Origin: Halicephalobus mephisto
Taxonomy: Eukaryota > Nematoda > Chromadorea > Rhabditida > Panagrolaimidae
Assembly: GCA_009193035.1 (NCBI GenBank)
Contig: SWDT01000011.1
Span: forward strand, 1,151,248 to 1,215,247
DNA: 64,000 nucleotides
Direction: 5' to 3'
In this document: positions 48,232-60,585 of the stretch, piece by piece
How the letters are laid out: the number at the start of each line of letters is the position of its first letter
Numbering within the stretch: the stretch's first letter is position 1
Position numbers and translations under genes: made by a program
Notes under the pieces: model-generated
Databases searched by the model: none
The model's input: only the letters and a program-made list of their open reading frames with translations
Told to the model about the DNA's origin: nothing

Positions 48232-51200
48232 ATGTCGAATGCAGATATGGAATTTAAAAAAAAAGATGAAATGGAAACAACGAATAATGCTAATGAACAG
48301 AAACAGAGTTCGCCACGTCCGGGACGAAGAGTTGGAACAAGATCGGAAACTGCGCCGAATGGGATGAAAAAAGTATGAATTAATTTATTTTTTTTATTAA
48401 TGGGAAAAAATTGCCACGACCCGGGATCGAACCGGGGACCTTTAGATCTTCAGTCTAACGCTCTCCCGACTGAGCTATCATGGCTGTGGAAGGGCGTGCG
48501 GCTTGAGTGCTTTTATTTCTAAAGGAATGAGGGACAAACAAAACACAAAATACAAAATTTGAAAAATAAACTTACTTTTGATTTAGATCGTCATTGGAGT
48601 ATGCGCAATGGAAAGGAAGGCTAACAGCAAGCCGATGAAGGCGATCATGTCGAAAATTCTGGAATATTACAATGATTGGCTGAGTTTCGTGATTTTTCCA
48701 GAAGACGTCATCATGAATGAACCAGTCGAAAAATGGCCTCTTTGTGATTGTCTGATTAGTTTTCATGCTACAGATTTCCCATTAAATAAGGCAATTGAAT
48801 ATGAACGATTAAGAAGACCATATGTCATCAACGACCTTCATCGACAGTATGACCTCCTTGACCGCAGAAAAGTATTCAGAGCTCTGGCCAGGGCAGGGAT
48901 AGCCCATCCGAGACATTGTGTTCTGGTCAGGGATAAGGATGGAAATGGTGAGTCTGAAATAATCTTGAATTAATTAGAATTTTGGGAAATTTCGTAGAAA
49001 ATTGTTTTTGAATATTTTTAAAAAGTTCAAAAATTCTACAATCCAGTAGACATTTCTGAAAAGTTTAAATTTTCGTAAAAGATTTTGTAAATTTCCTAAA
49101 AATTTATAAATTTTATTAAAATCCTCAAAATTTTATAAATTTTTTAAAAATTCTTTAAATTCTTTAAATTTTATAAAAATCCTCAAAATTTTATAAAATC
49201 CATCAAGAATTTTCAAAAATTTAATTTTAAAGATTTTAAATTTAAATTTTATGAATTTCAGTGGAAGGCGGAGAAGTTAACGAAACAGCGGACAGTTTGG
49301 AAGTTAATGGAATGGTTTTTAACAAGCCGTTTGTGGAAAAACCGATCTCAGCAGAAGACCACAATGTCTACATTTACTATCCATCGAGTGTAGGAGGAGG
49401 AAGTCAACGACTCTTTCGAAAGGTTTCTAGCAACGATCTAAGCGCCTCTTCGTCGAAGCGATCAGTTACGCGTGTTCGAGAAATGAATCTTACCCGCGTG
49501 CTTCCCTTACTGTAACACAATCAGTGCTTTCGGCCGAGATTTATAAAACGGTCAAGATCAAAATCGGATTTTTGCGGGATAATGGGATAAATCGCATTAC
49601 CCGAACGTTGCGTGCAAACTGCGAATTTTAGTTTGATTTCGAAATCTCCATAGAACAAATACAAAAATCCCCAACCAATCTACTTGAAAGTTGTGTGTAA
49701 ACTGCGGATTTTAGTTTGATTTCGAAATCTCTATAGAATAGATATAAAAATCCTAATCGATCTACCTGAACGTTGCGTGCAAACTGCGGATTTTAGTTTG
49801 ATTTTGATGTCGACCGTTTTACAGACTTCGGCATTGGTTTGTCAAAGTTGACAGTTGGAGTTCGAAGGGCTGTACGACAGTGCCCCTTTGGGACTTTTGC
49901 CCCTTCGACTCGCGCTGGTTTCGGAATTCTTTCTTTTTAAATCAGTCTTTTTGTTGCTTGATTGACATGAAAGTGTAATTTAAGTACTAATAAGACTGGT
50001 TTAAAATTGGAAAAATGGGACTATTACGAAATAGGAAAAGCAAAAATCCCAAAAACTGTCGTACGACCTTCGAAATCGAAATTTCGACTTTTCGCTTCGA
50101 GACACGATTCGCGGGATTTTTTACTTCAAAAATAGCTTTACCTAAAATTAATAGTTAAAATTTACCCAATTTTTAAAATTGTACTTTATGAAAAAAGTCA
50201 AAATTTCGACTTCGAACTCTGATCCTTGACTTTTATAAAACAGAGCACGGATAAGTTGGAAATTTTTATATGAACTTCTCCCGGATTTTAGGAAGACTTC
50301 TACCCTGCTTGCGCTTCTAGCTTCCGGAATTTTTATGATGAAAATAATTTTTATTTTTTAATTTTCAGATAAATGATCGATCAAGCTGGTATTCGCCGGT
50401 TTCTCATGTCCGAAAAGAAGGATCGTACATCTATGAAGAGTTCATTCCTGCCGACGGCACTGACGTCAAGGTTTATGCTGTTGGACCTTTTTACGCCCAT
50501 GCTGAAGCCAGGAAAGCGCCAGGATTAGATGGAAAGGTCGATCGGGATTCGGACGGAAAAGAAGTGAGATATCCCGTGATCCTGAGTGCGAAGGAGAAAA
50601 TGATCGCTAGGAGAGTCGTTTGTGCTTTTGGAGTGAGTTTTCATATATGAATTTTTTTAGAAATAATTTTTTTCAGCAAACTGTTTGTGGATTCGACCTT
50701 CTGAGGGCGAATGGAATGTCGTTTGTCTGTGACGTTAACGGATTCAGTTTTGTCAAAACTTCGACGAAGTACTACGAAGACACGGCGAAGATCCTTGGAA
50801 ACACTATTTTGAGAAGATTAGCGTCCTGTTTGTCGATTCCATGGCATATCCCGATCCAGGATGAGCTTTCCGACGATCCACCGTTAGTTTCGACAGTGAG
50901 CGGAAAAATGATGGAATTAAGGTGCGTGATAGCCGTCATCAGACACGGCGACAGAACTCCGAAGCAAAAAATGAAATTAATCGTCAATGATGAGAGGTTT
51001 TTTGCTTTGTTTCACAAATATGACGGAAAAGAAAAACATGAAATCAAAATGAAAAGACCGAATCAGTTGATGGAAGTTTTGGAACTTTGTCGAGAAATGC
51101 TCCATGAAACAGTCAAAAAACGAGACGAAAAACTAGAACAACTTTGTGAATTGAAACTGAAATCTGACGATGCCCAAAGGGTCCAGAACGAATTGGATTT

Positions 51201-54200
51201 AATCGAACAAGAAGTGAAAAAATGGGATCAAATGAGAACTGTTTTGGAAATGTACGGTCATTTCAGTGGAATCAACAGAAAAGTCCAATTGAAGTACCTG
51301 AAGCCGAAACCTGATCATGAAGATCCAATTAGAAAAAAACCAGCTTTATTGTTAATTATTAAATGGGGTGGTGAACTTACGACAGCAGGAGTTCTTCAAG
51401 CTGAAGCCCTAGGGAAACTTTTTAGAACATTGTATCCGGGAATCAGAAGGACTGACGGGAAGGAATGTCCAGAAGACACTCAAGGATTGGGATTCTTGAG
51501 ACTTCATTCGACTTATAGACATGATTTGAAGATATATTCCAGCGATGAAGGCAGGGTCCAGATGACGGCAGCTGCCTTCGCCAAGGGTCTGCTGGCGTTG
51601 GAAGGCGAATTGACCCCGATTCTGATGCAGATGGTGAAATCCAGCAATACAGATGGACTTTTGAACGATGATTTTAATGCTAGACAATTCCAAAGTGATT
51701 TGAAAGGATTTCTACATTCAGTTCTTCAAGTTGATAGAGATTTTACTTCGGAAGATTTCACAGCTTTAAATCCAAGTGGATTAAAATCAATAAATAATGC
51801 CATGGATTTTATTAAAAATCCACACAAAATGTGTCATGAAATCGCCGGATATGTTCAAAAAATGGTGGAAATTATCCGATGGCACAAGGAAAATAATCCA
51901 CAAAAAACTCTTTATTTAAATGAAACTTGGGAACTTGCGGAATCCAGATGGGCCAAGGAGTTGAGAGAATTCAGGATCAGCAAAAAAGACAACAATGGGA
52001 TGTCATATATCGACTTTGATATATCGAAAATTCCAGACATGTAAGTTTTTATTTTAATAAAGTAAATTAAAAACTAAAGTCATAACAATATAGGAAATGA
52101 AAAATAGATGTTGTTTCGAAATCGTTCTGGAAGGAATTTTTGGAAGATTTTAGGATTATGAAAAAAGTGAAAAATGCCGGATTTTCCGTTTTTATAAATG
52201 CGTTTTTTAACCGCGGGAGTTCAAAAATGTCGAAAATCATTATTATACAGTAGAAAAATTAATTCGAAACAAATTGTCGAAATTTTAGGATTATAAAAAA
52301 GTGAAAAATGCCAGATTTGCTATTTTTATAAATATCTTTTATTAAGCGCGGGAATTCAAAAATCATTAGAAAAGTAAAAAATTTCAAAAATTATTTTTTT
52401 ATATTTCAGAAATTTTAAAATTGTAAAAAAATAGAGTTGCCGTTTTTATAAATGTCTTTTATTAAGCGCGGGAATTCAAAAATCATTAGAAAAGTAAAAA
52501 ATTTCCAAAATTATTTTTTATATTTTGGAAATTTTAAAATTGTAAAAGAAATAGAGTTACCGTTTTTATAAATGTCTTTTATTAAGCGCGGGAATTCAAA
52601 AATCATTAAAAAAGTAAAAAACTTCCAAAATTACTTTTTATATTTCGGAAATTTTAAAATTGTAAAAGAAATATGAAAAAAATGAGTCAATTTTGAAAAT
52701 AAATTTCTAAATTTATTATTTTTTTATTTTTTATTTTTGCAACTTTCTTTTCTGAAGCGCGGGAATTGAGAAATTTTTAAAAATACACATTATTTTTAAA
52801 ATTTTAACGTTTATTAAGGAAATTTGAAAGTGGGAAATTTCTGAAATAGCAGCTGACTAAGTCTATTTCGAAATGAATTGATTTTAATTTTTTTCTTTTC
52901 AGCTATGACAACATTAAGTATGACTTGGAGCACAATCCAGAACTCGGGATCAATAACGAAGGAGAATTCGAACGGATGTATCTCTGTGTCAAGAATATGG
53001 CCGACATTGTAGTCCCTCAGGCAAGTTTTTGTTTTGTTAGAATTCTGTAGGAGTTTGAAACTTTTCAGAATCTAGTAAATTTTTGAAGTTTCTAAAATCT
53101 AGTGCAAAAAATTTAGTAAATTTTCGAAATTTCTAAAATCTAGTCAAAAAATTTAGAATTTTTCAGAATCTAGTAAATTTTTGAAGTTTCCAAAATCTAG
53201 TCCAAAAAATTTAGAATTCTTCAAAAGCTAGTAGAAGAATTCTAAGATTTTTCAAAATAGTGGAAGATTTTTGAAGTTTTCAGAATCTAATAAGGAATCT
53301 TAAAAATTTAGAAGTTTTTACAAAATATTCTAGAATCATTAACAATTTAATGAAGAATTTTGAAGCTTCTGGAGTCTTTCAGAATCCAGTAAAAGTTTTC
53401 AAAATTCTAGAATTCTGAGATTTTCTAAAATTCAACAAGAAAATTTCATAATTAACATTTGAAATTTAAAATTTTTCAACTTTTCCGAAAATTCAGAAAA
53501 TTCACATTAATGCGATTTCTTAATTTTTTATTTTATACTTTGTCATAGTACGGTATTTATGGAAGTTATTTCAGGAGTACGGAATCAGCGAAGAAAGCAA
53601 GATATCGATCGCCCAGAGAGTCTGTACTCCTTTGCTGGGGAAACTAAGGAACGATCTTCATCGATGTGTCCAGTCTGTCGATGAAGGAGACGAGAATCAG
53701 ACGAGACTAGATCCGAGGGCTTCTGAAGGCATCGCAACTCCTATGAGACACGTCAGGACGAGGTTGTATTTCACCAGCGAGAGTCACATTCACACCTTGA
53801 TGAACTTGATCAGATACAGCGGTCTTTGTTCGGTTTGTTTTTGTTTAAAATTAATAATTAACATTCAAAGGTTATTTAAAAAACGATGTAATTTTGGGAT
53901 TTTTGTATTCCTATGTAGAAGAGAGGTTTATGGAAATTAAAAAGTGGTAAATCAGGCAAACCAATACTGAAATCAACTTATTTTTAAAGGTTTTTTTTAT
54001 TATTTTTCAGAATTTTTATTTGATTTTAAAATTTTTAGTTTTTATTAATTTTCAGAATTTTTATTTGATTTTTAAAGTTTTTAGTTTTTAAATTTTTTCC
54101 AGAAGTATTTTGTAAAAGATGTTTAATTTTTGATTTTTGTAATAACATGATTTTAAAATCAGTATTTAAAATTAAAATTTTAAGAAATTATATTTTTTTA

Positions 54201-55917
54201 GCCTGATGATAAAAAATGGCAAAGAGCGATGAATTTCCTTTCGAGTGTGACTGAATTCAACTACATGACACAAGTCGTTCTGATGGTCTATGAGGATTCA
54301 AGATCGGATTCGGATAAAAATGGATTAGATAGATTCCATATTGAACTTTTATTTTCTCCTGGACTCTATCCTTGTTTTCAGACAGAAAAAGAAAGAATAT
54401 ACGAAACAAGATTTAATTCAAAAATGTCGAATCATTCAAAAAATTCGAAACATAATTCATCCGGAAAAAATTCAGATGCTTCAGACAAAGAACAACCTTC
54501 AGAAGAATCGTCAAGGAAAGAAAGTATGTCCGGGAACGCCAAAGCTGCTCTTGAAAGTTTCGTCAGCCATAGGTCGAAATCGACGGATTTGTCGATGAGG
54601 AAAAATCAGAATCCTCAGCCGAACGTTGGTTCATTGAGAATGCAACCTCAAACGACGACATGGCTTCCGATTCCGAATCAGAAACCAATGAATAAAGATT
54701 CGACAGAAAATTCAGAAAAAAGTGATTCTTCGGATGTTTTGGAAATCAGTACTGGAGAAGAAAGAACCGCAACTCCGAGTGGATTGAATGAATCTGATGA
54801 TGAATTGGCTGATCATTCTGTTAATTTAGTTGTTTTGGGAGAAGTTGATGGAAAACTTGATGAACAACTTGTTAGACATCATAGTCCTCATAGAAAAAGG
54901 AACATTACTGGTGATGGATCAAATGTAGAACCACAAGGATTGAATTCAGAAAGATCTGGAAATCCAACGGTTTTTGTGGATCAACAGAAAGTGACTCAAT
55001 CTGGATTAATGAAAAGCATGAGTGATATATCTTGCAACAGAAGAACTAGATCTTGTTCAGTTGATCCAGATGATGAAGAACGACCGTCAAGTAGATCAAG
55101 TCGGAAACTCCTATCTCCGGATGACTTGGATGAATCTCAGGCTACAGTAGGCTCAGGAAGAGGGAAATGGGCGAAGGATCTTGTGACGGAAACGAAACTG
55201 GCCATGGGGAGACCTGTAGGACCTGACATTGTTGAAGGCAAGGAATCTGAAAATAGAAGACCCTATGCGAGTGAAGTTTTTGCTCGTGGTGACGTCATTG
55301 TTATGAAAAGATCAGAATCTAACGATGGTAATCCTCCTACAGTACTTCCGACAGCGGCTTCGACAGCGACTATCAGTTCTGCTTCTGGAGGTATTGATGA
55401 ACAAACAACATTGAATTCAAAAAGATCTAGATTTCCATATAGATTTAAACATCATACAGTTAATCTTCTAACAGGGAAATCTGGAGTCGAAAATAGATTG
55501 ATTTCGACAGATGTTTTGATGGGAAAATTTATGGATAAAGAAAAGAAAAAAGCCATAAATAACTCGGCTGTACTTTCGACAGCGGTGATCGCGAGGTCTT
55601 CAAGTGCCCCTAGACTTCAGACTTTCACTGCTGAAGAACAAATTTCTGTAAATGAAATCAGGAGATTCTGGCCTCCATTAAGATCGTTGGAAACTATGCA
55701 TGATAACATACCGTATAAGCAATTTGATGATTTTTTTGAAAGAATTCTCAGTAGATCGACCCCAATGCCATCTCCACCGAAGACCCCTATTCAATCCAAT
55801 TCTCAAGAACTTCAATGTGAGTTTTTTGATTTTTAAGAAAGTAATTAAATAATTTTAGTATCCTTAGATACTCGAATGAAGAACACAATTGCCAGATTGA
55901 AGGCGATGAACAACTAA
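48232..55917 (+). CDS. PPIP5K: Diphosphoinositol pentakisphosphate kinase (PPIP5K/VIP)
   Basis: Bifunctional inositol pyrophosphate enzyme: an ATP-grasp kinase makes 1-PP-IP5 or IP8, and a histidine-acid-phosphatase-like domain opposes it. Exons 48232-48372, 48587-48947, 49262-49422, 50369-50632, 50677-52040, 52903-53020, 53575-53832, 54202-55816 and 55859-55917 give 1446 aa. Kinase blocks: [35 protein letters not shown] and [10 protein letters not shown]. Phosphatase blocks: [12 protein letters not shown] (about 398), [13 protein letters not shown] and [21 protein letters not shown] long Ser-rich tail makes up most of exon 8. The intron after exon 6 starts CAG|GCAAGT, a GC-AG intron. Intron 1 contains an antisense tRNA. 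The start is 9 bases after a TTTAG acceptor. Confidence 0.97.
48412..48484 (-). tRNA. tRNA-Phe (GAA)
   Basis: 73-nt intronless cloverleaf read on the minus strand from 48484. Acceptor stem GCCATGA pairs with TCGTGGC plus discriminator A. It has the D-arm TAGCTCAGTCGGGAGAGCG (internal A box), the anticodon loop ACTGAAGAT carrying GAA, and the T-arm GGTTCGATCCC (B box). All stems pair, with one G-U in the acceptor. It lies inside intron 1 of PPIP5K in antisense orientation. Confidence 0.97.
49600..49815. repeat. 82-bp tandem repeat, three units, in PPIP5K intron 3
   Basis: Units at 49,604, 49,686 and 49,768 share GTTGCGTGCAAACTGCGGAT and TAGTTTGATTTCGAAATCTC. The spacing is exactly 82 bp twice. 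Confidence 0.9.
52200..52775. repeat. 120-bp repeat with GCGCGGGAATTC core in PPIP5K intron 5
   Basis: AAGCGCGGGAATTCAAAAAT at 52,345, 52,465 and 52,585 (exactly 120 bp apart), with diverged copies near 52,211 and 52,756. Each is preceded by TTTTTATAAATGTCTTTTAT. The same core occurs in a TAK1 intron at about 40,680 and 40,876. Confidence 0.85.
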
Positions 55918-55977
55918 AGTCACAGTAAAAGTCACAGTAATAATTTTCACAAAATAGTCACTTTTATTTTACCAGTC

Positions 55978-55983
55978 AATAAA
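55978..55983 (+). terminator. Probable PPIP5K polyadenylation signal
   Basis: AATAAA 61 bp after the stop codon, in the 338-bp convergent gap with the zinc-ribbon gene. The rest of that gap is AT-rich with no gene. Confidence 0.55.
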
Positions 55984-56255
55984 AACTTATTTAACAAATT
56001 ATTGAGAAAATTTTGTTTTATGTTTGAAGTGGGAGAAAATCGAGATCGAAATTGTCAATTTTAAATCGATTTTGAATTTTATTAAAAAATCAATATCTCT
56101 AAAGACCGCATGACGTCACTTCTTAATTCATTTTTAAATTTTTTAAATTTTCGCTGATTTTAAAATATTTTTTTAAAAATAAAATACTAAATTTTGAAAT
56201 TTTTAATTCTCCATATTTTTATTTCAAAGTATATATTGATGATAAAATTACGGAT

Positions 56256-58342
56256 TTATACATTTGTTGAATCGTTTTCATCCAAATATTGACGAATGAG
56301 GTGGTTTGTGTCTCCATCCAGAGTTAAATCTTGAAGTGATTTTAGAATGGCTTTGATTTCTTCTTTATTTTTGTTTTTGGATTGAAGGTCAACAAGAGCG
56401 ATGAAGATTTTCGGATTTGTGGCTTCTCCGTTTTTGTTTCTTATTTTATAAAGTTGTTGATGAATTTTGGACAGTACATCATCATTATTGTTTAATTGAC
56501 ATTGGTCGGTTTCTGTTTCAGAAACTGATGGATGAAAAATTTCTTTTTTATTTTGTTTTTTCTCTTTTTTTGGTTGTCGATGACTTGGATGATGACAAAT
56601 GAAAAATTTATCTTTGTATTTTTTTGATCCACAAGAGCAGATCAAAAACTGCCATTTGACAACATGGAGTTTAATGCTGATAAATTCGCCACATGTCGTG
56701 CAGATCCATTTCCTGAGGTCTTCAGTGCATTCTTCCGGACATTCCAATTCCAGGATATTCAAGTTAGTAGAGGTTTCATCTGCCTCAGCCCCTTGCATGT
56801 CCACAAATCCAAATAAAATTTTTCTGTTTTCTTCTTCTCGAATATAAGGTTCGGTTGTTTCATCGTCATTAATTACAGTATAATTTTCGAATTTGGGTAT
56901 TTTATGAAGTCTTTCAATGACTTGTTCGAATCCAGAAGGAGTCCCGATGAATGGATTCATACAGTTTCTCCATTCTCCGTTGACTTCTGTCGGAATCCAT
57001 TTATTAAGTTCACGAAACCAAGATTCCAATTCATCAACAGTTTCCGGAAGATAATCGCCCTCGTCCATATCACTTCCATGTTCCACAGAATAATTAATAT
57101 AATCACTATAACAATAAAATAAATTTTTCAATATCGGATAGAGTTCGAAAAAGTTGTTTGTTTTTATTTTTAAATTGTTGAAGATTTCTTTAGTTTTATT
57201 CAAATCCGCACAAATCTTAACGAATGAATTTTCGTCAGATTCCACATCTGGCACGATTCTTGGATATCCTGCTTTTTCTAATTTTAGTTCGATTTTCCTG
57301 TAGACACAGTAAAGAGCAGAGAGGAATCTCATAAATCCGTCCTTATTGTTGATGACTGTTCCTCGGAAATTGTCACTCAGTTTCTCGAAACCAAACCAGA
57401 GAGGAATGTCAGGCTCTGCTTGGTCTCCTTTCTCACACAGACCGATCAAGTCCACGAGTTCCCCCAGAGTCATTTCTTTCGTCTCATTGTAGTTGATCAG
57501 AACTTTGCACTTGATCGTCTTGTTCTCATTATTGAGAGTTTTGCTGGTAAACAAAGTCCCCACCTGTAACTACTAGAAGATTAAGAATTTCGCCATTGAA
57601 ACAAACCTGCTTTTCTTCTTTGAGAAACTCACTTTGGGGGAAAATTATCCACAATTCCACACCGTAGTCAATTCTGTTGATATAATGACTACAGTTGGAT
57701 GGGTACTTTGGCAGTTTTTTGCATTCGTCCCTTCGTCTTTCGACGTACTGATGAGATATCCAATATTCTTTGTTTTCAAAAACGAGTTGAAAATCGAAGT
57801 ACTTTTTCCAACTTTCCACTTTTTTCTAAAATAATACTTGGAGAACTTAAAACTTCTTTGAAAATATTTGCATGATATGGAAGATTATCACTTGATAATG
57901 GATAAACATTCTTTGTCAATTTATATTGATTTAATTCCGATTTATCCATAGACAATTGTCCCTCCACAGGTATCACTCGGTCCAAGGATTCATTGTATCC
58001 CCATCCGAGCTTACATTCACGACCAAATGTCTGTGCCTGTGGCTGTAGTTGTGATGGTGGTGGTGAAGATTGTTTTTTTATAAATGACGATCGCCGTGAT
58101 GGTGATGGTGATGGTGATGGTGATGGTGGTGGTGGTCGTGGTGGTGGTGGTCGTGGTGGTGGTGGTCGTGGTGGTGGTGAAGATGATGATGATACTAGTG
58201 GTGGTGATGATGATGATACTAATGATGGTGATGAAGATGATACTAATGGTGATGGTGAAGATGATGATGATACTAATGATGATGATAATAATAGTATTTT
58301 TGATGATCGTACTATATCGTCCAATAAATTTTTAGATTCCAT
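56256..58342 (-). CDS. Unrecognised protein with Ser/Pro N-terminus and putative zinc ribbon
   Basis: Proposed exons 58342-57908, 57825-57607 and 57563-56256 give 653 aa. The family is not recognised. Residues about 15-75 are low complexity (SSSSPPL, then RPPPPRPPPPRPPPP, then SPSPSPS). A folded region follows with GWGYNESLDRVIPVEGQLS. Exon 2 carries KKYFDFQLVF and HYINRIDYGVELWIIF. Exon 3 has GELVDLIGLCEKG, WFRELNKWIPTEVNGEW, and a CX2C-X15-CXC set (WICTTCGEF, LICSCGSKK) followed by CHH, resembling a zinc ribbon. The tail is charged (KKEKKQNKKE). The exon 2-3 junction is solid; the first junction (donor GTTTAT, 82-bp intron) is the best in-phase choice but less sure. No membrane segments. 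Confidence 0.7.
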
Positions 58343-58618
58343 CTTACCAGCAGAAATAAAATTGATATTTTATAAATAGTAATCCTAAAATCAACCAGCA
58401 ATCGATGGTGTAGATGAACTATTTTCTTTTTTATTGACAAAATGTGAATAACAGTTGATAAGATAAATCAATAAAACTCAGAACAAAATCAAAAAAACTT
58501 GATTTCTAAACAATTGTTCATTAATTATTTGTCATTTCATAATTTGCATAATCAGAATTCAACTTAATGGAAACTTTCCATTTTCGAATATACTTGAAAA
58601 AACAGTAAACTGAATTAC
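58343..58618. other. AT-rich flank, no gene
   Basis: Between the start of the zinc-ribbon gene and the foldback element. AT-rich and non-repetitive, likely promoter sequence of the minus-strand gene. Confidence 0.4.
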
Positions 58619-58982
58619 AACGGAAAAGTTTACATAGGTTTTCTGAAATCATGCTTAACTGAATGGAATCAACACGTAAGAATTCCTGGTAATAATTTCC
58701 ACATTATTTGACTCTAACTGAGTGCAATCGATGACAGAATTGCATTCCAACAGAAAATTGACCACAATTAAGTATAATCAACGTATTTGAACTACTTTTT
58801 TCCAATTAAAAAAGTATTAATACATTGATTATACTCAGTCATATTCAATTTTCTATTGAAATACGATCTTTCCACCGATTGCACTCAGTTAGAGTCAAAT
58901 AATGTGGAAATTATTACCAGGAATTCTTACGTGTTGATTCCATTCAGTTAGGCATGTCAGAAAACATGTGTAACTTTCCGTT
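58619..58982. mobile_element. 364-bp foldback / long-inverted-repeat element
   Basis: The two halves are inverted copies of each other along almost the whole length. The left arm starts AACGGAAAAGTTTAC and the right arm ends with its approximate inverse TAACTTTCCGTT. Within the arms TTAACTGAATGGAATCAACA and CGTAAGAATTCCTGGTAATA have exact inverse copies. The arms are about 180 bp and meet at a TTTTTTCCAATTAAAAAA centre. No coding capacity. No clear target-site duplication was found, so the transposon class is open. Confidence 0.85.
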
Positions 58983-59273
58983 CAAGATCACCATTTTTAC
59001 ACACTACTGTATGCACTTTTCAATTTCAGTAATGCTTTTCGAAAAACTACAAACCCAAGAATAAAAAAGTAAAAATAAATTCTAAGAATAATTTTAGGTA
59101 AATTCTAAAAACTCCAGTATTCGAAGATTGGCGTCGTGTCCTCGGACGCCAGCACTGTTGATCTCGCTTCTTTGCTTAAGCGGTTCCCGTTTTCTGGTGT
59201 AATTAATTTTCCTCATTAATTCATATATGATTTTCACATTTCAGGTAACGAGCATATTACCAGTACCCTAGTT

Positions 59274-60585
59274 ATGCTCTCAGTGCCTTGTAGGACAGGG
59301 TCTCTGTCCAGGAATTTCGTCCTAAAGTACTCATGTCGAAATTTTTCCGGAATCACTGCTGTTCAGTTGCAGCTCCGATCGAGCCCTACGGCCCCTCCTC
59401 AAGTTCGGTTTCTGTCGAGTAATGATGTATTTGGTTCTGGATCCAAAATGTCCTTTGTGAGTTTTATATAAAATTATTGTTTTTAGTGGCAAATTTGCAG
59501 GATATCCCAGCGCCTCCATCACCGGCACCCCCAAGTTTATCCCTTGAAGAATTAGCTCAGAGTGGTCAGAGTGTTCTAGAAGAACTCGGTTTGTTCTCAT
59601 GGTGGAAGCCTTCTAGTTACTTCAGGTGGGCTTTGGAGGGTTTGCATATTCATCTGGACATGCCATGGTGGGCAGCTATCGTCGCAGGTAAAATTCCAAT
59701 CTTATTTTCCATTTTCATTCTTTATATTCTTCTACTTTTATTGAAATTCATTTTTTCCCATTTCAGCTACAATTGCTCTGCGTTTGGCGACAATTTACGT
59801 GCCAATTATGTCTCAAAAACTAGTAGCCAAACAGTCTCAATATAAACCGGAATTGGAAGAGTTTCGTCAACGAATGCAGGACGCCCAAGCCGAAGGAAAC
59901 AACCTCATGATGCAGCAGGTTCTGATTGAACAAAGAGCTTTCATGAAATCCAAAGATATCAAACTTGGAAGACAACTTTTGGTTATGGTAGCCAATGGTG
60001 GCATTTTCATGACTCAGTTCTTCGCCATCAGAGGCATGGCCAACGCGAATTACCCTGGATTCAGCACTGGAGGCTTAAGTTGGTTTGAGGATTTGACCGC
60101 TATCGATCCCATGTACACTTTGCCTATCATTTCTGCCGCTACGCTTTATCTCGTGATGAGAGTCGGAGTAGAAACCGGAGCCAGTGCGGATCAACTAAGT
60201 CCGACGATGAAACTCGGGATGCTATATGGTGTACCTCTCATTGTACTCGTTTCCAGCACGAGATTTGCTTCCGCAATTTGCCTCTACTGGACGACTTCCA
60301 ACGTTATCTCCCTCATCTACGCCGGTATGTTCAAAACTCCAGCAATCAGGAATTTGTTTGGAATCCCGCCAGTCGTTAAACATCCAAGCAAGGAACAAAG
60401 GGCATCAGCATGGAAACAGGCGATGGAACAGTATAAAGGTGAGTGTATCTTTAAAAATAATCGAAAAATAATGTTTTATATTTTCAGCAAAGAAGAGAGC
60501 TGCTCCGAGTATGGCTACTGTTCGTGAAAGGGATGCGGAATTGTTCAAAAAAGCTGGGAGAGGAAAGCCTATTCAGAAAAATTAG
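59274..60585 (+). CDS. OXA1L: OXA1L, mitochondrial inner membrane insertase
   Basis: YidC/Oxa1/Alb3 family insertase for mitochondrially encoded proteins. Exons 59274-59456, 59501-59687, 59767-60438 and 60488-60585 give 379 aa. The N-terminus is Arg/Ser-rich without acidic residues, as in a presequence. Family blocks: LGLFSWWKPSSYFRWALEGL, MPWWAAIVAATIALRLATIY, QLLVMVANGGIFMTQFFAIRG, GGLSWFEDLTAIDPMYTLPI and SAICLYWTTSNVISLI, giving the usual five spans. The C-terminus is basic (AKKRAAPSM, KKAGRGKPIQKN), suiting ribosome binding. It ends 58 bp from the convergent IFT88 stop. Confidence 0.96.

Noticed and set aside
57993..58379. Plus-strand acidic Gly/Asp-rich open frames
   Set aside because: They are the reverse complement of the Ser/Pro low-complexity exon of the minus-strand zinc-ribbon gene, whose downstream exon joins in frame.
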